Positions 36,152-45,205 of a DNA stretch of 64,000 nt are shown here, piece by piece (position 1 is the first letter of the stretch; every line of letters starts with the position of its first letter). A program made the position numbers and the translations under genes. The notes beneath the pieces were generated by a model, which was not told the DNA's origin, ran no database searches, and saw only the letters and a program-made list of their open reading frames with translations. Source of the stretch: Pseudoalteromonas sp. T1lg23B (GTDB lineage: Bacteria; Pseudomonadota; Gammaproteobacteria; Enterobacterales; Alteromonadaceae). The stretch covers positions 132,388 to 196,387 of the forward strand of contig NZ_PQBZ01000030.1 of NCBI RefSeq assembly GCF_002964665.1. The letters run 5' to 3'.

Positions 36152-39040
36152 TTACTGTTCGGTGCTGGGGGCAACGCGATACTCATGCTTAAACAGTAAC
36201 TGTTGATTTAAGTCATATAGTTCAAATATCAGTGTCTTTGGTTTTTTAACATCTTCGAATGAATTAAGTGAAAACCACTGCGCTTTTGGCGAACCAAACA
36301 TTAAATGTGTATCCACATCGTAGCTGTTATCGTGTTCGTCTATTTCTTTCCAATGAGCAACCAATGCAACACGGTGTTTATTTCTGTCTATACCGCTGAT
36401 ATCAGCATCAAACATCACACCATATCTATCATTCTCAAGGTCATTTGCCCTTAACACACCATCACTGCTGGCAAGCTGATATTGATCTTGTTCAGAATAC
36501 AATTGGGCTTTTTGCAACGTGAATTGCCCAGCCTGCATATCTTCTACTGATGCAAGTAAATGATCGAGCTTGAAGGTTTCAAGCGCAAAATTCTGTACTT
36601 TCTCTAGCTGAGCATCAGTGAGTTCCGCATTGATAAACACCCAAGCAAGTACGCTATTAATCCAGTTCAGAGCATTTTGGGTAGCGCGTCTGGAGATCTG
36701 TTCATACGGTTTGATATCCATCAGCTCTATGCATTTATCAATGTCTTTAAGTTCAGCAGGTGCGCTACAGTAAAACTCTGCCATTCGAATTTTTACATGG
36801 GGACTATCGAGCTTCATTGCCTGCTCTAGGTGGCTGTATGCTTGCTGCCAATCTACGGGTAATACTTCACCGTGCATATACATCCTCGCTAGGCGCATAT
36901 GTGCTTGCCCGTAACCCAACTCGGCGGCTTTTTTGTAATACTCAATGGCTTTGTTGTAGTCTTCTTCAACTAGCTCACCACGATAATAGCGAGCACCAAT
37001 GTTGAATGTGGCTCTTGGGTGTCCATAGGATGCCGCTTTTAGATAGTATTCATACGCTTTGGCAGCATTTTTTTCCTGATTGTTGCCAAATGAATAGTCA
37101 TCTCCAATCTCGGCATAGTCTCGGGCAAGAGACTCTTTAGATAGAGAGTCTAAACGTGCCATATCAGGTTCCTTAATGCCCAGTGTTCTCATCAGGTAGT
37201 CGTAGGTGACGGCCATCTCATGTCTTTCCCAGCGCCAAGAATAGTGGCCGTGAGCTGAGTTAGGGTAAAACATGGTTTCAACGGGGTGGTTGTTTTTCTG
37301 CAGTAAATATTTAAGTCGATTGGTATGTTCAAAATCAGCAACATCATCTTTGACACCCGCAATTAGCAGAATAGGGGCTTTTAATTGGTTACTGAGGTAA
37401 ACCGGGGACACATCAAACATGCTGTTATCAAACTCACCGACGGTTCTGGCAATAAATTTGCGATACTCTTCGTCAGAACGGTAGTTGCTAGCGTTAAACA
37501 GTAATTGCAAGTCATAGATACCAAAGGAGGCAATGACGCAGTCATACAGCTCTGGGTTTTTTATCGCCAACATCACTGATGAGTAACCGCCGTAGCTCGC
37601 ACCGATACTACACATGTGCTTGAATGTGTGCTGCTTAGTAACCGCAGATACAGCCGCTGAAATATCTTCTTCAATTCTTTTGCCGAATTCTCCCACCCCT
37701 TGTTCCGAAAAGGCTTTACCAAAGCCCGCAGAACCGCGGAAATTGACTCTCAATACCGCAAACCCTCGACTAGTTAAGTATTGAACGCCTTTGTTGAAGG
37801 TATCGGTTTCTTGAATGCCGATGGGGCCACCATGTGGCATAACCAATAAAGTCGAGTGGTCAATATCCGTTGGTAAAGTTAAAAATGCCTCTAACTGTGT
37901 TCCATCTTTCGCGGTAATTGTCATGGCCTTAGATGAGCGAAAAGTATACTTGCTCAGCTCATGATAAGAGGTGAGAATTTTGTGTGCTTTGTCTTGCTGC
38001 GCATCATATATGAAGTACATCCCAGGTTCGTTTGACCCATTGACATAAAGCAAACTAATCTTTTGATCTTCGCTTTGGCCAATAATATGACTGTCGAGAC
38101 CGTTAAAAGTGGCCTTTAAACGTTTTTGAAAATCAGCCTGATGTGGAGAAAAGAATACTTTTTGAGTCAAACCGTACTCACGATAAGAGGCAGATATCAC
38201 TTCCTTGTTGCGAATATCTGCTGAAAATATATCGTATTTTGGGTGTTGGTAGATGATTTTTCCAAGCGTTTGTGAGGGAATGTCAAATTCTCGTAACACC
38301 ACTTTGTCGGTATCTTTATTGGTCAGTACCATCAGGGTTGTGTCGTCAATAAAACCATACGCCTCAAAAGAGTAGCGCGCGTCTTTTAATGTAAAAGCGG
38401 TATGCCATTCATCACCCATTACTTCAATGTATTTTGCAGTAAAGGTTTTTTCTTCTTTATCATACTGTGTGGCTATCAGGCGCTGTGAGGCATCATCATA
38501 ATAGTAGTATTCGAACTCTTTACCTGTATCTTCAATAAGGTAGGCATCATCGAAATCACCAACAAGCAAATCTTTGATATCCACAATGTACACTTTGTGC
38601 TTTGTGTTGCTTTTACTGCGCTTGGCGAACATTACCTTATTGGGGTCAGAGGGAAGTGCGTGGACTAAATACCCTAGCAGACTTAATATTCGGCCCTTTA
38701 GTATGCCGTTTTCAATGGTACCAAGCAGGTTAATGCTCTCGGAAGCGTGGCTCATACGGAATAAAATGTGCTCGTCAGTAAGCCATTGGTAGCCCAATAT
38801 ACTGTTGTCTTTGCCTATTGAGACGCTGGATGTGAATTGTAGATTTTGCGTACTCAAGAGGTTCAGTGTGTTACTGTCGTCTTGTTGTTCAAACACTAAT
38901 ACATATTCACCAGTTGGAGATAGCTGTACCATCGACATATTTGGATTAGTATATAAGTGTTCAGCATTGATAGGCTGTGCACTCAGCGCTGACATCCAAA
39001 ACGCGCATAGCATTAGTGTTGCTGCGTATAATTGCTTCAT
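36152..39040 (-). CDS. S9 family prolyl oligopeptidase fused to Sel1-like repeats
   Basis: 962 residues with signal peptide (cleavage near SAQPINA). A beta-propeller (~30-370) leads to an alpha/beta-hydrolase domain with SIGASYGGYSSV (Ser482), AGVKDDVAD (Asp ~565) and NSAHGHYSW (His597). From ~680 come several Sel1-like repeats (KAYEYYLKAASYGHPRATFN, KAIEYYKKAAELGYGQAHM), then an unrecognised ~150-residue C-terminus. The Sel1 addition to an S9 peptidase is unusual and suggests protein-protein docking. The start codon overlaps the stop of the lipoprotein gene (ATGA), so they are co-translated. Confidence 0.88.
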   Translation of the reverse strand: MKQLYAATLMLCAFWMSALSAQPINAEHLYTNPNMSMVQLSPTGEYVLVFEQQDDSNTLNLLSTQNLQFTSSVSIGKDNSILGYQWLTDEHILFRMSHASESINLLGTIENGILKGRILSLLGYLVHALPSDPNKVMFAKRSKSNTKHKVYIVDIKDLLVGDFDDAYLIEDTGKEFEYYYYDDASQRLIATQYDKEEKTFTAKYIEVMGDEWHTAFTLKDARYSFEAYGFIDDTTLMVLTNKDTDKVVLREFDIPSQTLGKIIYQHPKYDIFSADIRNKEVISASYREYGLTQKVFFSPHQADFQKRLKATFNGLDSHIIGQSEDQKISLLYVNGSNEPGMYFIYDAQQDKAHKILTSYHELSKYTFRSSKAMTITAKDGTQLEAFLTLPTDIDHSTLLVMPHGGPIGIQETDTFNKGVQYLTSRGFAVLRVNFRGSAGFGKAFSEQGVGEFGKRIEEDISAAVSAVTKQHTFKHMCSIGASYGGYSSVMLAIKNPELYDCVIASFGIYDLQLLFNASNYRSDEEYRKFIARTVGEFDNSMFDVSPVYLSNQLKAPILLIAGVKDDVADFEHTNRLKYLLQKNNHPVETMFYPNSAHGHYSWRWERHEMAVTYDYLMRTLGIKEPDMARLDSLSKESLARDYAEIGDDYSFGNNQEKNAAKAYEYYLKAASYGHPRATFNIGARYYRGELVEEDYNKAIEYYKKAAELGYGQAHMRLARMYMHGEVLPVDWQQAYSHLEQAMKLDSPHVKIRMAEFYCSAPAELKDIDKCIELMDIKPYEQISRRATQNALNWINSVLAWVFINAELTDAQLEKVQNFALETFKLDHLLASVEDMQAGQFTLQKAQLYSEQDQYQLASSDGVLRANDLENDRYGVMFDADISGIDRNKHRVALVAHWKEIDEHDNSYDVDTHLMFGSPKAQWFSLNSFEDVKKPKTLIFELYDLNQQLLFKHEYRVAPSTEQ

Positions 39041-39564
39041 TGCACACCTCTGTCCATCTGTTCTAAAAGTTTGAAAAAGCCATCTTCGCCGGGGCCACTG
39101 TAGTGAAGGCTCTGTTTGTCGAGCAGGTTGGGGAACTCATCTTCTAAAAATTCCACAGCTTCCGAAGAGCGATTGACCAGCTCCGCTCCTAGAGCAAACT
39201 CTAAATGTCCCACGTAATTAATGTTGTCTGGGTGTATTTCAAACTGCCAGTACTTTGAATCTTCTAACAAACTGGTATACCAATAGTTGGAAATGTCGAT
39301 ACGCTCAATGGTGTAAAGGCCCGCAGGCAGATCCAGTAGAAAGTAGCCTGTTCCAGCCCTTAAATCCTTGTAGCTAAGGAAGATATCCTGTGGTCCTGTT
39401 ATTTTTATCGCTTTTAAGGATAAATCGGTTTGGATCCCCAGCAACACATAACCTTTATCTTGGCTTAGTTGTTGGTTTTGATCTGTTTTAATTGATGTCA
39501 CCGTTGTGGCGCATGAGGTTAACAACAACGCTGCGAGTACCAGCAGCAATGCAGGTAAATGCAT
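39037..39564 (-). CDS. Small lipoprotein coupled to the S9-Sel1 peptidase
   Basis: 175 residues with lipobox LTSC (Cys18). The rest is a soluble domain rich in beta strands (YFLLDLPAGLYTIERIDISN, YVGHLEFALGAELVN) ending in an acidic helix. No family identified, though the core resembles DUF2846-like lipoprotein beta-sandwiches. Its stop overlaps the ATG of the S9-Sel1 gene by 4 bp, which makes a functional pair likely. Confidence 0.75.
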   Translation of the reverse strand: MHLPALLLVLAALLLTSCATTVTSIKTDQNQQLSQDKGYVLLGIQTDLSLKAIKITGPQDIFLSYKDLRAGTGYFLLDLPAGLYTIERIDISNYWYTSLLEDSKYWQFEIHPDNINYVGHLEFALGAELVNRSSEAVEFLEDEFPNLLDKQSLHYSGPGEDGFFKLLEQMDRGVQ

Positions 39565-39714
39565 ACCTGTAAATTCCCTAAAATTTTAACAAAGGCGGGA
39601 TTCTACACTGACTATATATTGAACTCAATGTTCGAGTTTTTCACATGCTCAGTGCTCACATACGTGGCTTTACTGTTGTATGTATACACTGAGCAATAAT
39701 GGAGGGCTGTTAAA

Positions 39715-41568
39715 CTATTGTGAAAGTGCTATCTGCCACACTGCAATAGAACCAGAGATTTCGTTGCCGATGATCAATAGCGGCTTGCCAGTGGCGCTTT
39801 GCTCAGCACTGACGAATGTCATCCCTTCGGGTGCCAAATCCCCCGAAATCTCAGCGTCTTCTACCAGCCCTCGGTTGTAAAAATAGTCTGCAAATTTTAC
39901 GTCATATGGGTTGGTGATATCATAAACCATGACACCACCCATGCGCTCTAAACCCACAAATGCAAACAGGCGCTCACCGATATTACCAAGCGCCAGAGCT
40001 TCAGGTTCTGGGCCCTTGGCGTCTGAGCGGGTATCGCCTTCATTAACATCTTCATCGTTGTTGAATGCATCGCCGTGGATAGCGGCAGTTATACGTTCAA
40101 TTTGATCGCCGGAATCAAACACAACTAAACCATTGCTATCCCAAATGGTAAATGAGCGCGCACCATAGGTATAAAGTTGCTCGTACTGACCGTCATTATC
40201 AGCATCACCTTTGACCGTGGTTACTTTTAAGCGACCAATGTCATCATTGTCGTTGTTCAAATACGAAAAATTGCTGGCTAAGGTGAGCTTCTTCGCTCGG
40301 CTTTCATCCACATAAGCAAGGCAGCCGTCGTCCTCGTCATAATCTAATCCACCTTTGGTTAAGCAGTCTGCTTCGTCGCTTGTGTCAAAGAAGTACTCGC
40401 GACCATCGCCTTCATTTGCGCTGACGATAAAGTTGGCACCTTTCCACATAAAGCTGGTGAGGGTGTCAGGTTGGTACATGCCGTACAAACCTGGATATGA
40501 GCGAAAGTGAATTTTACCGTCTTTATCAGACGCATCCATGGTTAGGTTCGACCAATCCTTAAAGCCAAGACCTAATAACTTAACGCTATTGTCGCTTAAA
40601 TCAACCACCGCCATACCATTGTTTTCTTGGATTGACACGTAAGCATAGCGGTTGTCTTTGGTGATGGTGACATACTCAGGCTCCAAATCCATCGCGACGG
40701 TTGTATTGATGAGTTTGCCATTAATGGTGCGCCCAGTTGGGTTGGCAAATACCATGCCTTGCGCTTCAAGTTCAGCTTGTTTATCGTTGAAAGCTTTAAA
40801 GTCAATGTGTGTTGCAGTGCTTGCAATTACCCCATTGGTAATATCGATAATACTAATAGTCCCTTCGGGGTCAACACTGTAATCGCCAGCGGGTTCACCC
40901 TCATTGGCAACGACAACTTTCGTACCGTCATGATTGAAAGTGACCATATCGGGTAGGGCGCCAGCCGTGACATTTTTCAAAAATACTGGGGCATCACCAG
41001 AGACATCATAAAATGCGATATGACCTGCTTCACCAGTGGTTTTTGAGGCCATCGCGACGGCCAGTAATTGATTATTATTGTCGATGGCAATGCTATTGGC
41101 ATCACCGGGTGTATGCTGGTTTAACTCTAAGGTCATGACGCTGTTTAAATTTGTGGCGGTGATCACGCTTTCACTATTTTTAGCCAGCGCAACGCTATCA
41201 AAAGCCGTTGCAGGTAACACTTCTACTACCGCGTTTTCGCCTGAACTGTTGATTGCATAGATCCACTTTTTTGAAGCTTGGTATGCAACAATCTCAGCAG
41301 CCCCCTCAGGGCTTTGTGAATTGAGAACCGCGCGACCAACTAATTGAATATCAAGTAAACGATTGGCGTCTTTTCCGTCAGAGCCATTTTGTCCATCTAA
41401 TCCATCCTGACCACTGTCGCCTTGCTCCCCTTTATCACCGGCCTCGCCTTGTTCGCCAACAGGCCCTTGCGCACCAATTTTACCATCGTCTCCATCTAGT
41501 GAGCAGCCAGACAAAATAGCACTGATAGACAAGGCGATGAGGGAAGATTTTAATGAATGCTTCAACAT
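39715..41568 (-). CDS. Choice-of-anchor I-type beta-propeller lipoprotein with collagen-like stretch
   Basis: 617 residues from MLKHSLKSS (AAAGGG site), lipobox LSGC (Cys22). Residues ~28-65 are a Gly-X-Y run (GAQGPVGEQGEAGDKGEQGD), a short collagen-like segment. The main part is a repeated-blade propeller with motifs EGAAEIVAYQASKKWIYAIN, MVTFNHDGTKVVVANEGEP and PEGMTFVSAEQSATGKPLLI, typical of the choice-of-anchor I / alkaline phosphatase-like surface family. Calcium-binding-like DNDDIG and DADNDGQYEQL occur. Probably a surface protein; enzymatic role unproven. An upstream in-frame start (41616) is less likely. Confidence 0.85.
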   Translation of the reverse strand: MLKHSLKSSLIALSISAILSGCSLDGDDGKIGAQGPVGEQGEAGDKGEQGDSGQDGLDGQNGSDGKDANRLLDIQLVGRAVLNSQSPEGAAEIVAYQASKKWIYAINSSGENAVVEVLPATAFDSVALAKNSESVITATNLNSVMTLELNQHTPGDANSIAIDNNNQLLAVAMASKTTGEAGHIAFYDVSGDAPVFLKNVTAGALPDMVTFNHDGTKVVVANEGEPAGDYSVDPEGTISIIDITNGVIASTATHIDFKAFNDKQAELEAQGMVFANPTGRTINGKLINTTVAMDLEPEYVTITKDNRYAYVSIQENNGMAVVDLSDNSVKLLGLGFKDWSNLTMDASDKDGKIHFRSYPGLYGMYQPDTLTSFMWKGANFIVSANEGDGREYFFDTSDEADCLTKGGLDYDEDDGCLAYVDESRAKKLTLASNFSYLNNDNDDIGRLKVTTVKGDADNDGQYEQLYTYGARSFTIWDSNGLVVFDSGDQIERITAAIHGDAFNNDEDVNEGDTRSDAKGPEPEALALGNIGERLFAFVGLERMGGVMVYDITNPYDVKFADYFYNRGLVEDAEISGDLAPEGMTFVSAEQSATGKPLLIIGNEISGSIAVWQIALSQ

Positions 41569-41797
41569 ATTTGACCCTTTAATTTTAATTACGTTAAAAA
41601 GGGAACAGTCAAACATAAGTTGATGACTTTGATGTGACTGTATTCTTTCAATTTAATTGCTCATATCGCAATAGTGGTTATTTGAAGAGCCTTTGTCGGT
41701 GGCGATGTGAAAACAGAGGGAGGGCTGTGGTGTTAACAGAGAGTATGGATATAAAGCGTAACCCCATAGTAAGGGGTTACGCACTGATGTTGGCTTG

Positions 41798-42391
41798 TTA
41801 CATAGGACCCGTGTACCACAATACATATACATGGCCAGAAGCCAGAGAGTAATTGTACTCGCGACCACCTGCCGCGTACCAGCAGTGACCATTCACTAGT
41901 TTGCCTGTCATGTAGTTACCGTGCGCGTCTTTTACGCCACACACGTACATAGGGTAGCCACTGTCTCTGCCACTTTTTATTAAGTATTTACCCGGGTGGA
42001 GTATGTTGCTTTCTAGGTCAACACGGGTGTTTACTTGTTCCCATTGCAAGTAACTTGGGTGTACCTCGAGAATTTCGAAACCGTTTTGTGGTTGTGGGTA
42101 TTCTCGACCATACGATGGTACATAGCAGGTGCCATTAACGTATTTACCTACTAATTTACCACGGTCGCGACAAACGTAAACATTTGCGCCATTTTCCGTG
42201 CCTTTATCGAAGCGAACGGTATTGGGCGGAAGTGGATCTCTACCATCTATTGTATTCCATAGACAACGAGCATTATGACCTGAATATTCATTGTCTTTAC
42301 ACTGAGCATATTTGTAATCAGTTGCAAACGCTTGTTGTCCAAATAGTGCTGTGCCCAGTAATAGCGCAGACGTTAAGATTTTATTTTTCAC
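41798..42391 (-). CDS. Secreted DM9-repeat (DUF3421) protein
   Basis: 197 residues with GTG start preceded by AAGGAAAA; signal peptide cleaved near QQAFA. Two DM9 repeats are recognisable: NGANVYVCRDRGKLVGKYVN and GYPMYVCGVKDAHGNYMTGK, each followed by a CxxxxGGxE-like end (CYVPSYGREY, CWYAAGGREY). DM9 proteins in animals bind mannose; in bacteria they occur as secreted proteins of unknown role. A sugar-binding function is an inference from the family. Cysteine spacing suggests disulfides. Confidence 0.82.
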   Translation of the reverse strand: MKNKILTSALLLGTALFGQQAFATDYKYAQCKDNEYSGHNARCLWNTIDGRDPLPPNTVRFDKGTENGANVYVCRDRGKLVGKYVNGTCYVPSYGREYPQPQNGFEILEVHPSYLQWEQVNTRVDLESNILHPGKYLIKSGRDSGYPMYVCGVKDAHGNYMTGKLVNGHCWYAAGGREYNYSLASGHVYVLWYTGPM

Positions 42392-42840
42392 TGTAATTTT
42401 CCTTATAAATAATTAATAAAGTGCATCGCTCACTTGTTGTGAGCTGATAGCCATTGTTATTGAGGTGGTAAAAATTACGAGAAAAACACTGTAAAAAAAC
42501 GGTAACAATTAAATTTACTTTTATATTCAACTGATTTTAAAGGTTATTTTTATACTCTGTTTTTAGTGAAAAGATTTTTTTCGTTTAAGCTAGCAATGAA
42601 TAGGGAGTTTGCGTGTTTTTACCATTGGGTGTGTACGGTGTTAGGTCAGTCATTATAGCTGCGTGACCTTGTGGCTAGCTTTGCCAAGCGCAGAACACAT
42701 GTATAGGGAGTTCAACCGCTGCCATGTCTAAATGAGGCTTTACTTAGCAGGCTGATGTTTATCGCTTAGCTTAACCTTTAATCAAGGAGGTGAGTTTTAT
42801 TAACTGATGACGGTAGCTTGGCACTATTTAGCGTGCAACA
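42392..42840. other. Long intergenic region without a recognised gene
   Basis: About 450 bp, AT-rich near the DM9 start. An AAGGAGG at 42784-42790 looks like a ribosome site but is followed by no convincing frame. The right end leads into the corB terminator. Nothing else supported. Confidence 0.5.
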
Positions 42841-42845
42841 AGGCA

Positions 42846-42875
42846 ATAAAAAGCCGAGCGATAGCTCGGCTAAAG
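42846..42875 (-). terminator. Terminator of corB
   Basis: On the minus strand GCCGAGC-TATC-GCTCGGC is followed by TTTTTATT. It starts 14 bp after the corB stop codon. Confidence 0.88.
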
Positions 42876-42888
42876 ATTCAATTGCGTG

Positions 42889-44172
42889 CTAGATATGGTA
42901 TTGCTTATTAGTATTTTTACCAGGCATAACTTTTACTAACTTAACCATATTTTCTTTTAGCTCAACGACTTCCATTGGATAGCCGGAAATAACCAAGCTC
43001 ATAGGGGCATCGGGAATATCTTCAAGATGTTCAACAATCAAGCCACTGAGTGTTTTTGGACCTTCGGTCGGTAACTCCCAGTTCATTTCTTTGTTGATAT
43101 CTCGGATGTTGGCTGCGCCATCAACCAGCACCGAACCATCGCTTTGTACGTTCACCTCGTCACTGGCAGCAGGGGTTTGTGTGGTGGTAAAGTCGCCGAC
43201 GACTTCTTCGAGAATATCTTCCAGTGTTACCAGCCCTTGAATATCGCCATACTCATCTACCACTAAGCCAATACGCTCTTTACTTTGCTGAAACTTTAAC
43301 AGCTGAGTATTCAGTGAGGTATTTTCAGGAATATAGTAAATTTCACGTACTGCTCTGAGCAATGACGGCTTATCAAACTGTTCTTTGGTTAATAGTCGCA
43401 ATGCATCGCGGGCATGAATAAAACCGACGGCATCATCAATTTGGTCGCGATACAACAACACACGAGTATGTTGCGCATTGGTCAATTGTCTCGAGATGTC
43501 TTTCCAATCATCGTTGATGTCTATTGCGTTGATCTCATTGCGTGGGATCATAATGTCTTCAACGGTAACTTGCTCTAAATCTAAAATGGAAGTCAGCATG
43601 TTTTGGTGGTTACTCGGTAGCAACGCACTGGACTCATTTACCACAGTTTTGAGTTCTTCTTTGCTGAGGCTATGTTCTTCGATTTGCTGATTAGAAATAC
43701 CGAATAATTTGAGCATGCCGTTGGTGATCCAGTTTACGGTGATAACCAGCGGGAACAGTACTTTTAATAAGCCCTTTAGAATAATAGAGCTTGGGAAAGC
43801 GACTTTTTCAGGATATAACGCAGCGAGCGTTTTAGGTGTTACCTCAGCAAAGATCAGTACCACTAGGGTGAGTACAAAGGTTGAAATTGCAATCCCCATA
43901 TCTCCGTACAAACGTAAACCGATAATCGTTGCGACTTGAGCCGCGGCGATATTTACTAGGTTGTTACCGATTAAGATCAGGCCGATAAGCCTGTCGGGAC
44001 GTCGTAGCAACTTGCTTACGCGTTTAGCTGCACGGTGGTTTTCTTTTTCGAGGTGACGCAGTCGAATGCGGTTTATTGACATGATCCCCGTTTCAGAGCT
44101 AGAAAAATAGCCCGAGATCATGATAAGCAAGCCCAATATAATAAATAAGGTGCTTGTAGATATGTCGTCCAA
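42889..44172 (-). CDS. corB: CNNM/CorB-type magnesium/cobalt transporter (DUF21-CBS-CorC)
   Basis: 427 residues. An N-terminal DUF21 membrane domain (about residues 1-190, with GYFSSSETGIMSINRIRLRH) is followed by two CBS domains (~200-330, LEQVTVEDIMIPRNEI; GLVVDEYGDIQGLVTLEDIL) and a CorC/HlyC C-terminal domain. Layout and length fit YfjD/CorB. It lies directly upstream of ypjD and ffh in the divergent direction, the same neighbourhood as in Escherichia coli (corB-ypjD-ffh), supporting the identification. Mg2+/Co2+ efflux role is known for the family. Confidence 0.92.
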   Translation of the reverse strand: MDDISTSTLFIILGLLIMISGYFSSSETGIMSINRIRLRHLEKENHRAAKRVSKLLRRPDRLIGLILIGNNLVNIAAAQVATIIGLRLYGDMGIAISTFVLTLVVLIFAEVTPKTLAALYPEKVAFPSSIILKGLLKVLFPLVITVNWITNGMLKLFGISNQQIEEHSLSKEELKTVVNESSALLPSNHQNMLTSILDLEQVTVEDIMIPRNEINAIDINDDWKDISRQLTNAQHTRVLLYRDQIDDAVGFIHARDALRLLTKEQFDKPSLLRAVREIYYIPENTSLNTQLLKFQQSKERIGLVVDEYGDIQGLVTLEDILEEVVGDFTTTQTPAASDEVNVQSDGSVLVDGAANIRDINKEMNWELPTEGPKTLSGLIVEHLEDIPDAPMSLVISGYPMEVVELKENMVKLVKVMPGKNTNKQYHI

Positions 44173-44233
44173 CAGTGGATCCCTTTCTTTCTTACGAACG
44201 TGTATTAAGCGTTAGCCAGCCCAAAGAGTCAAG

Positions 44234-45040
44234 TTAAAACTTGCCTAGGATGACTTCTTGAATAAATCGGCTACCAAAATAGGCCAGTGTTACTAGTCCT
44301 GAGGCAAGCATAATTGAAACCACAACAGATTTACCACGCCAGCCAAATTGGTGATGCCCTAAAGTGACGCCAGTAAAGACGACCCAAGCCGCTAAAGAGA
44401 GTACCGTTTTGTGAATATACTCTTTGGCAAACATACCATCGAGGAACACAAAACCCGATAACAACGCCAACGTTAATAGCGCTGTGCCAATGGTTAATAG
44501 TTGATACAGTTGCCTTTCAACTTGCATCAGAGGTGGCAAATGACTGTGCATGATTGCAAGGTCTTTATGTTTTAGGCGGTTATCTATGTAGAAGAATTGC
44601 ACAGCATAGAGTGTAGCGATAATAAGTACGCAATAAGCTAATAATGACAACGAGATATGTATTACCAAGCCCAAATCAACATTAATGGTTTGCATCACAA
44701 TATGATGAGGAATAAATAAACTGGCTGTCAGTAATAATGCAGCAAAGCCATACACCACAGGCAACAACAAGGTGGCGGGAAGCTTTAACGACACAGCCGT
44801 GACGCTGACAACGATAACCCAGCAGGTTAACAACGCGACATTAACCGTGCTCAAGTCTTGCCCTTCACTGGTAAACACTGAGTTCACCAATAGCAGCATA
44901 TGCGCCAAAATCGCCAGCGTACTGAGAACAATCGTCAGTTTTTGATTTGGCCCTTCTTTATGAAATAGTCTTGATAAAACATGGCCGGTTGCAAGCACGT
45001 AGAACAGACTGGCGAATAAAGACAAGCTAATAATCAACAT
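44234..45040 (-). CDS. ypjD: CcsA/CcmC-related inner-membrane protein YpjD
   Basis: 268 residues with eight predicted membrane helices. The heme-handling-type motif region HISLSLLAYCVLIIATLYA and the end HKTVLSLAAWVVFTGVTLGH match the cytochrome c assembly (CcsA-like) family. Between corB and ffh as in enterobacteria, it is YpjD, linked to the CorB transporter in some literature (CorE) but with no proven function. The ATG at 45040 is used; a TTG one codon upstream is less likely. Confidence 0.9.
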   Translation of the reverse strand: MLIISLSLFASLFYVLATGHVLSRLFHKEGPNQKLTIVLSTLAILAHMLLLVNSVFTSEGQDLSTVNVALLTCWVIVVSVTAVSLKLPATLLLPVVYGFAALLLTASLFIPHHIVMQTINVDLGLVIHISLSLLAYCVLIIATLYAVQFFYIDNRLKHKDLAIMHSHLPPLMQVERQLYQLLTIGTALLTLALLSGFVFLDGMFAKEYIHKTVLSLAAWVVFTGVTLGHHQFGWRGKSVVVSIMLASGLVTLAYFGSRFIQEVILGKF

Positions 45041-45166
45041 CAAAGTGTGCCTAATAATAAATTTCCTTTGTAAAGCTATTGTATTTTAAGCATTGCTGCT
45101 TGCATAGAGTTTCCAAAAAGAAACTTTGTCTGCACTTGAACACTGTATTAGTAGGGGCCATATCAG

Positions 45167-45172
45167 TATAAT
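45167..45172 (+). promoter_or_regulatory. -10 element of ffh promoter
   Basis: A perfect TATAAT 33 bp upstream of the ffh start, in the ypjD-ffh divergent region. The -35 element at 17-bp spacing (TGTATT) is weak. Confidence 0.5.
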
Positions 45173-45205
45173 GTCGAGCAATTACGATTTATTGGAACCT
45201 AATAC

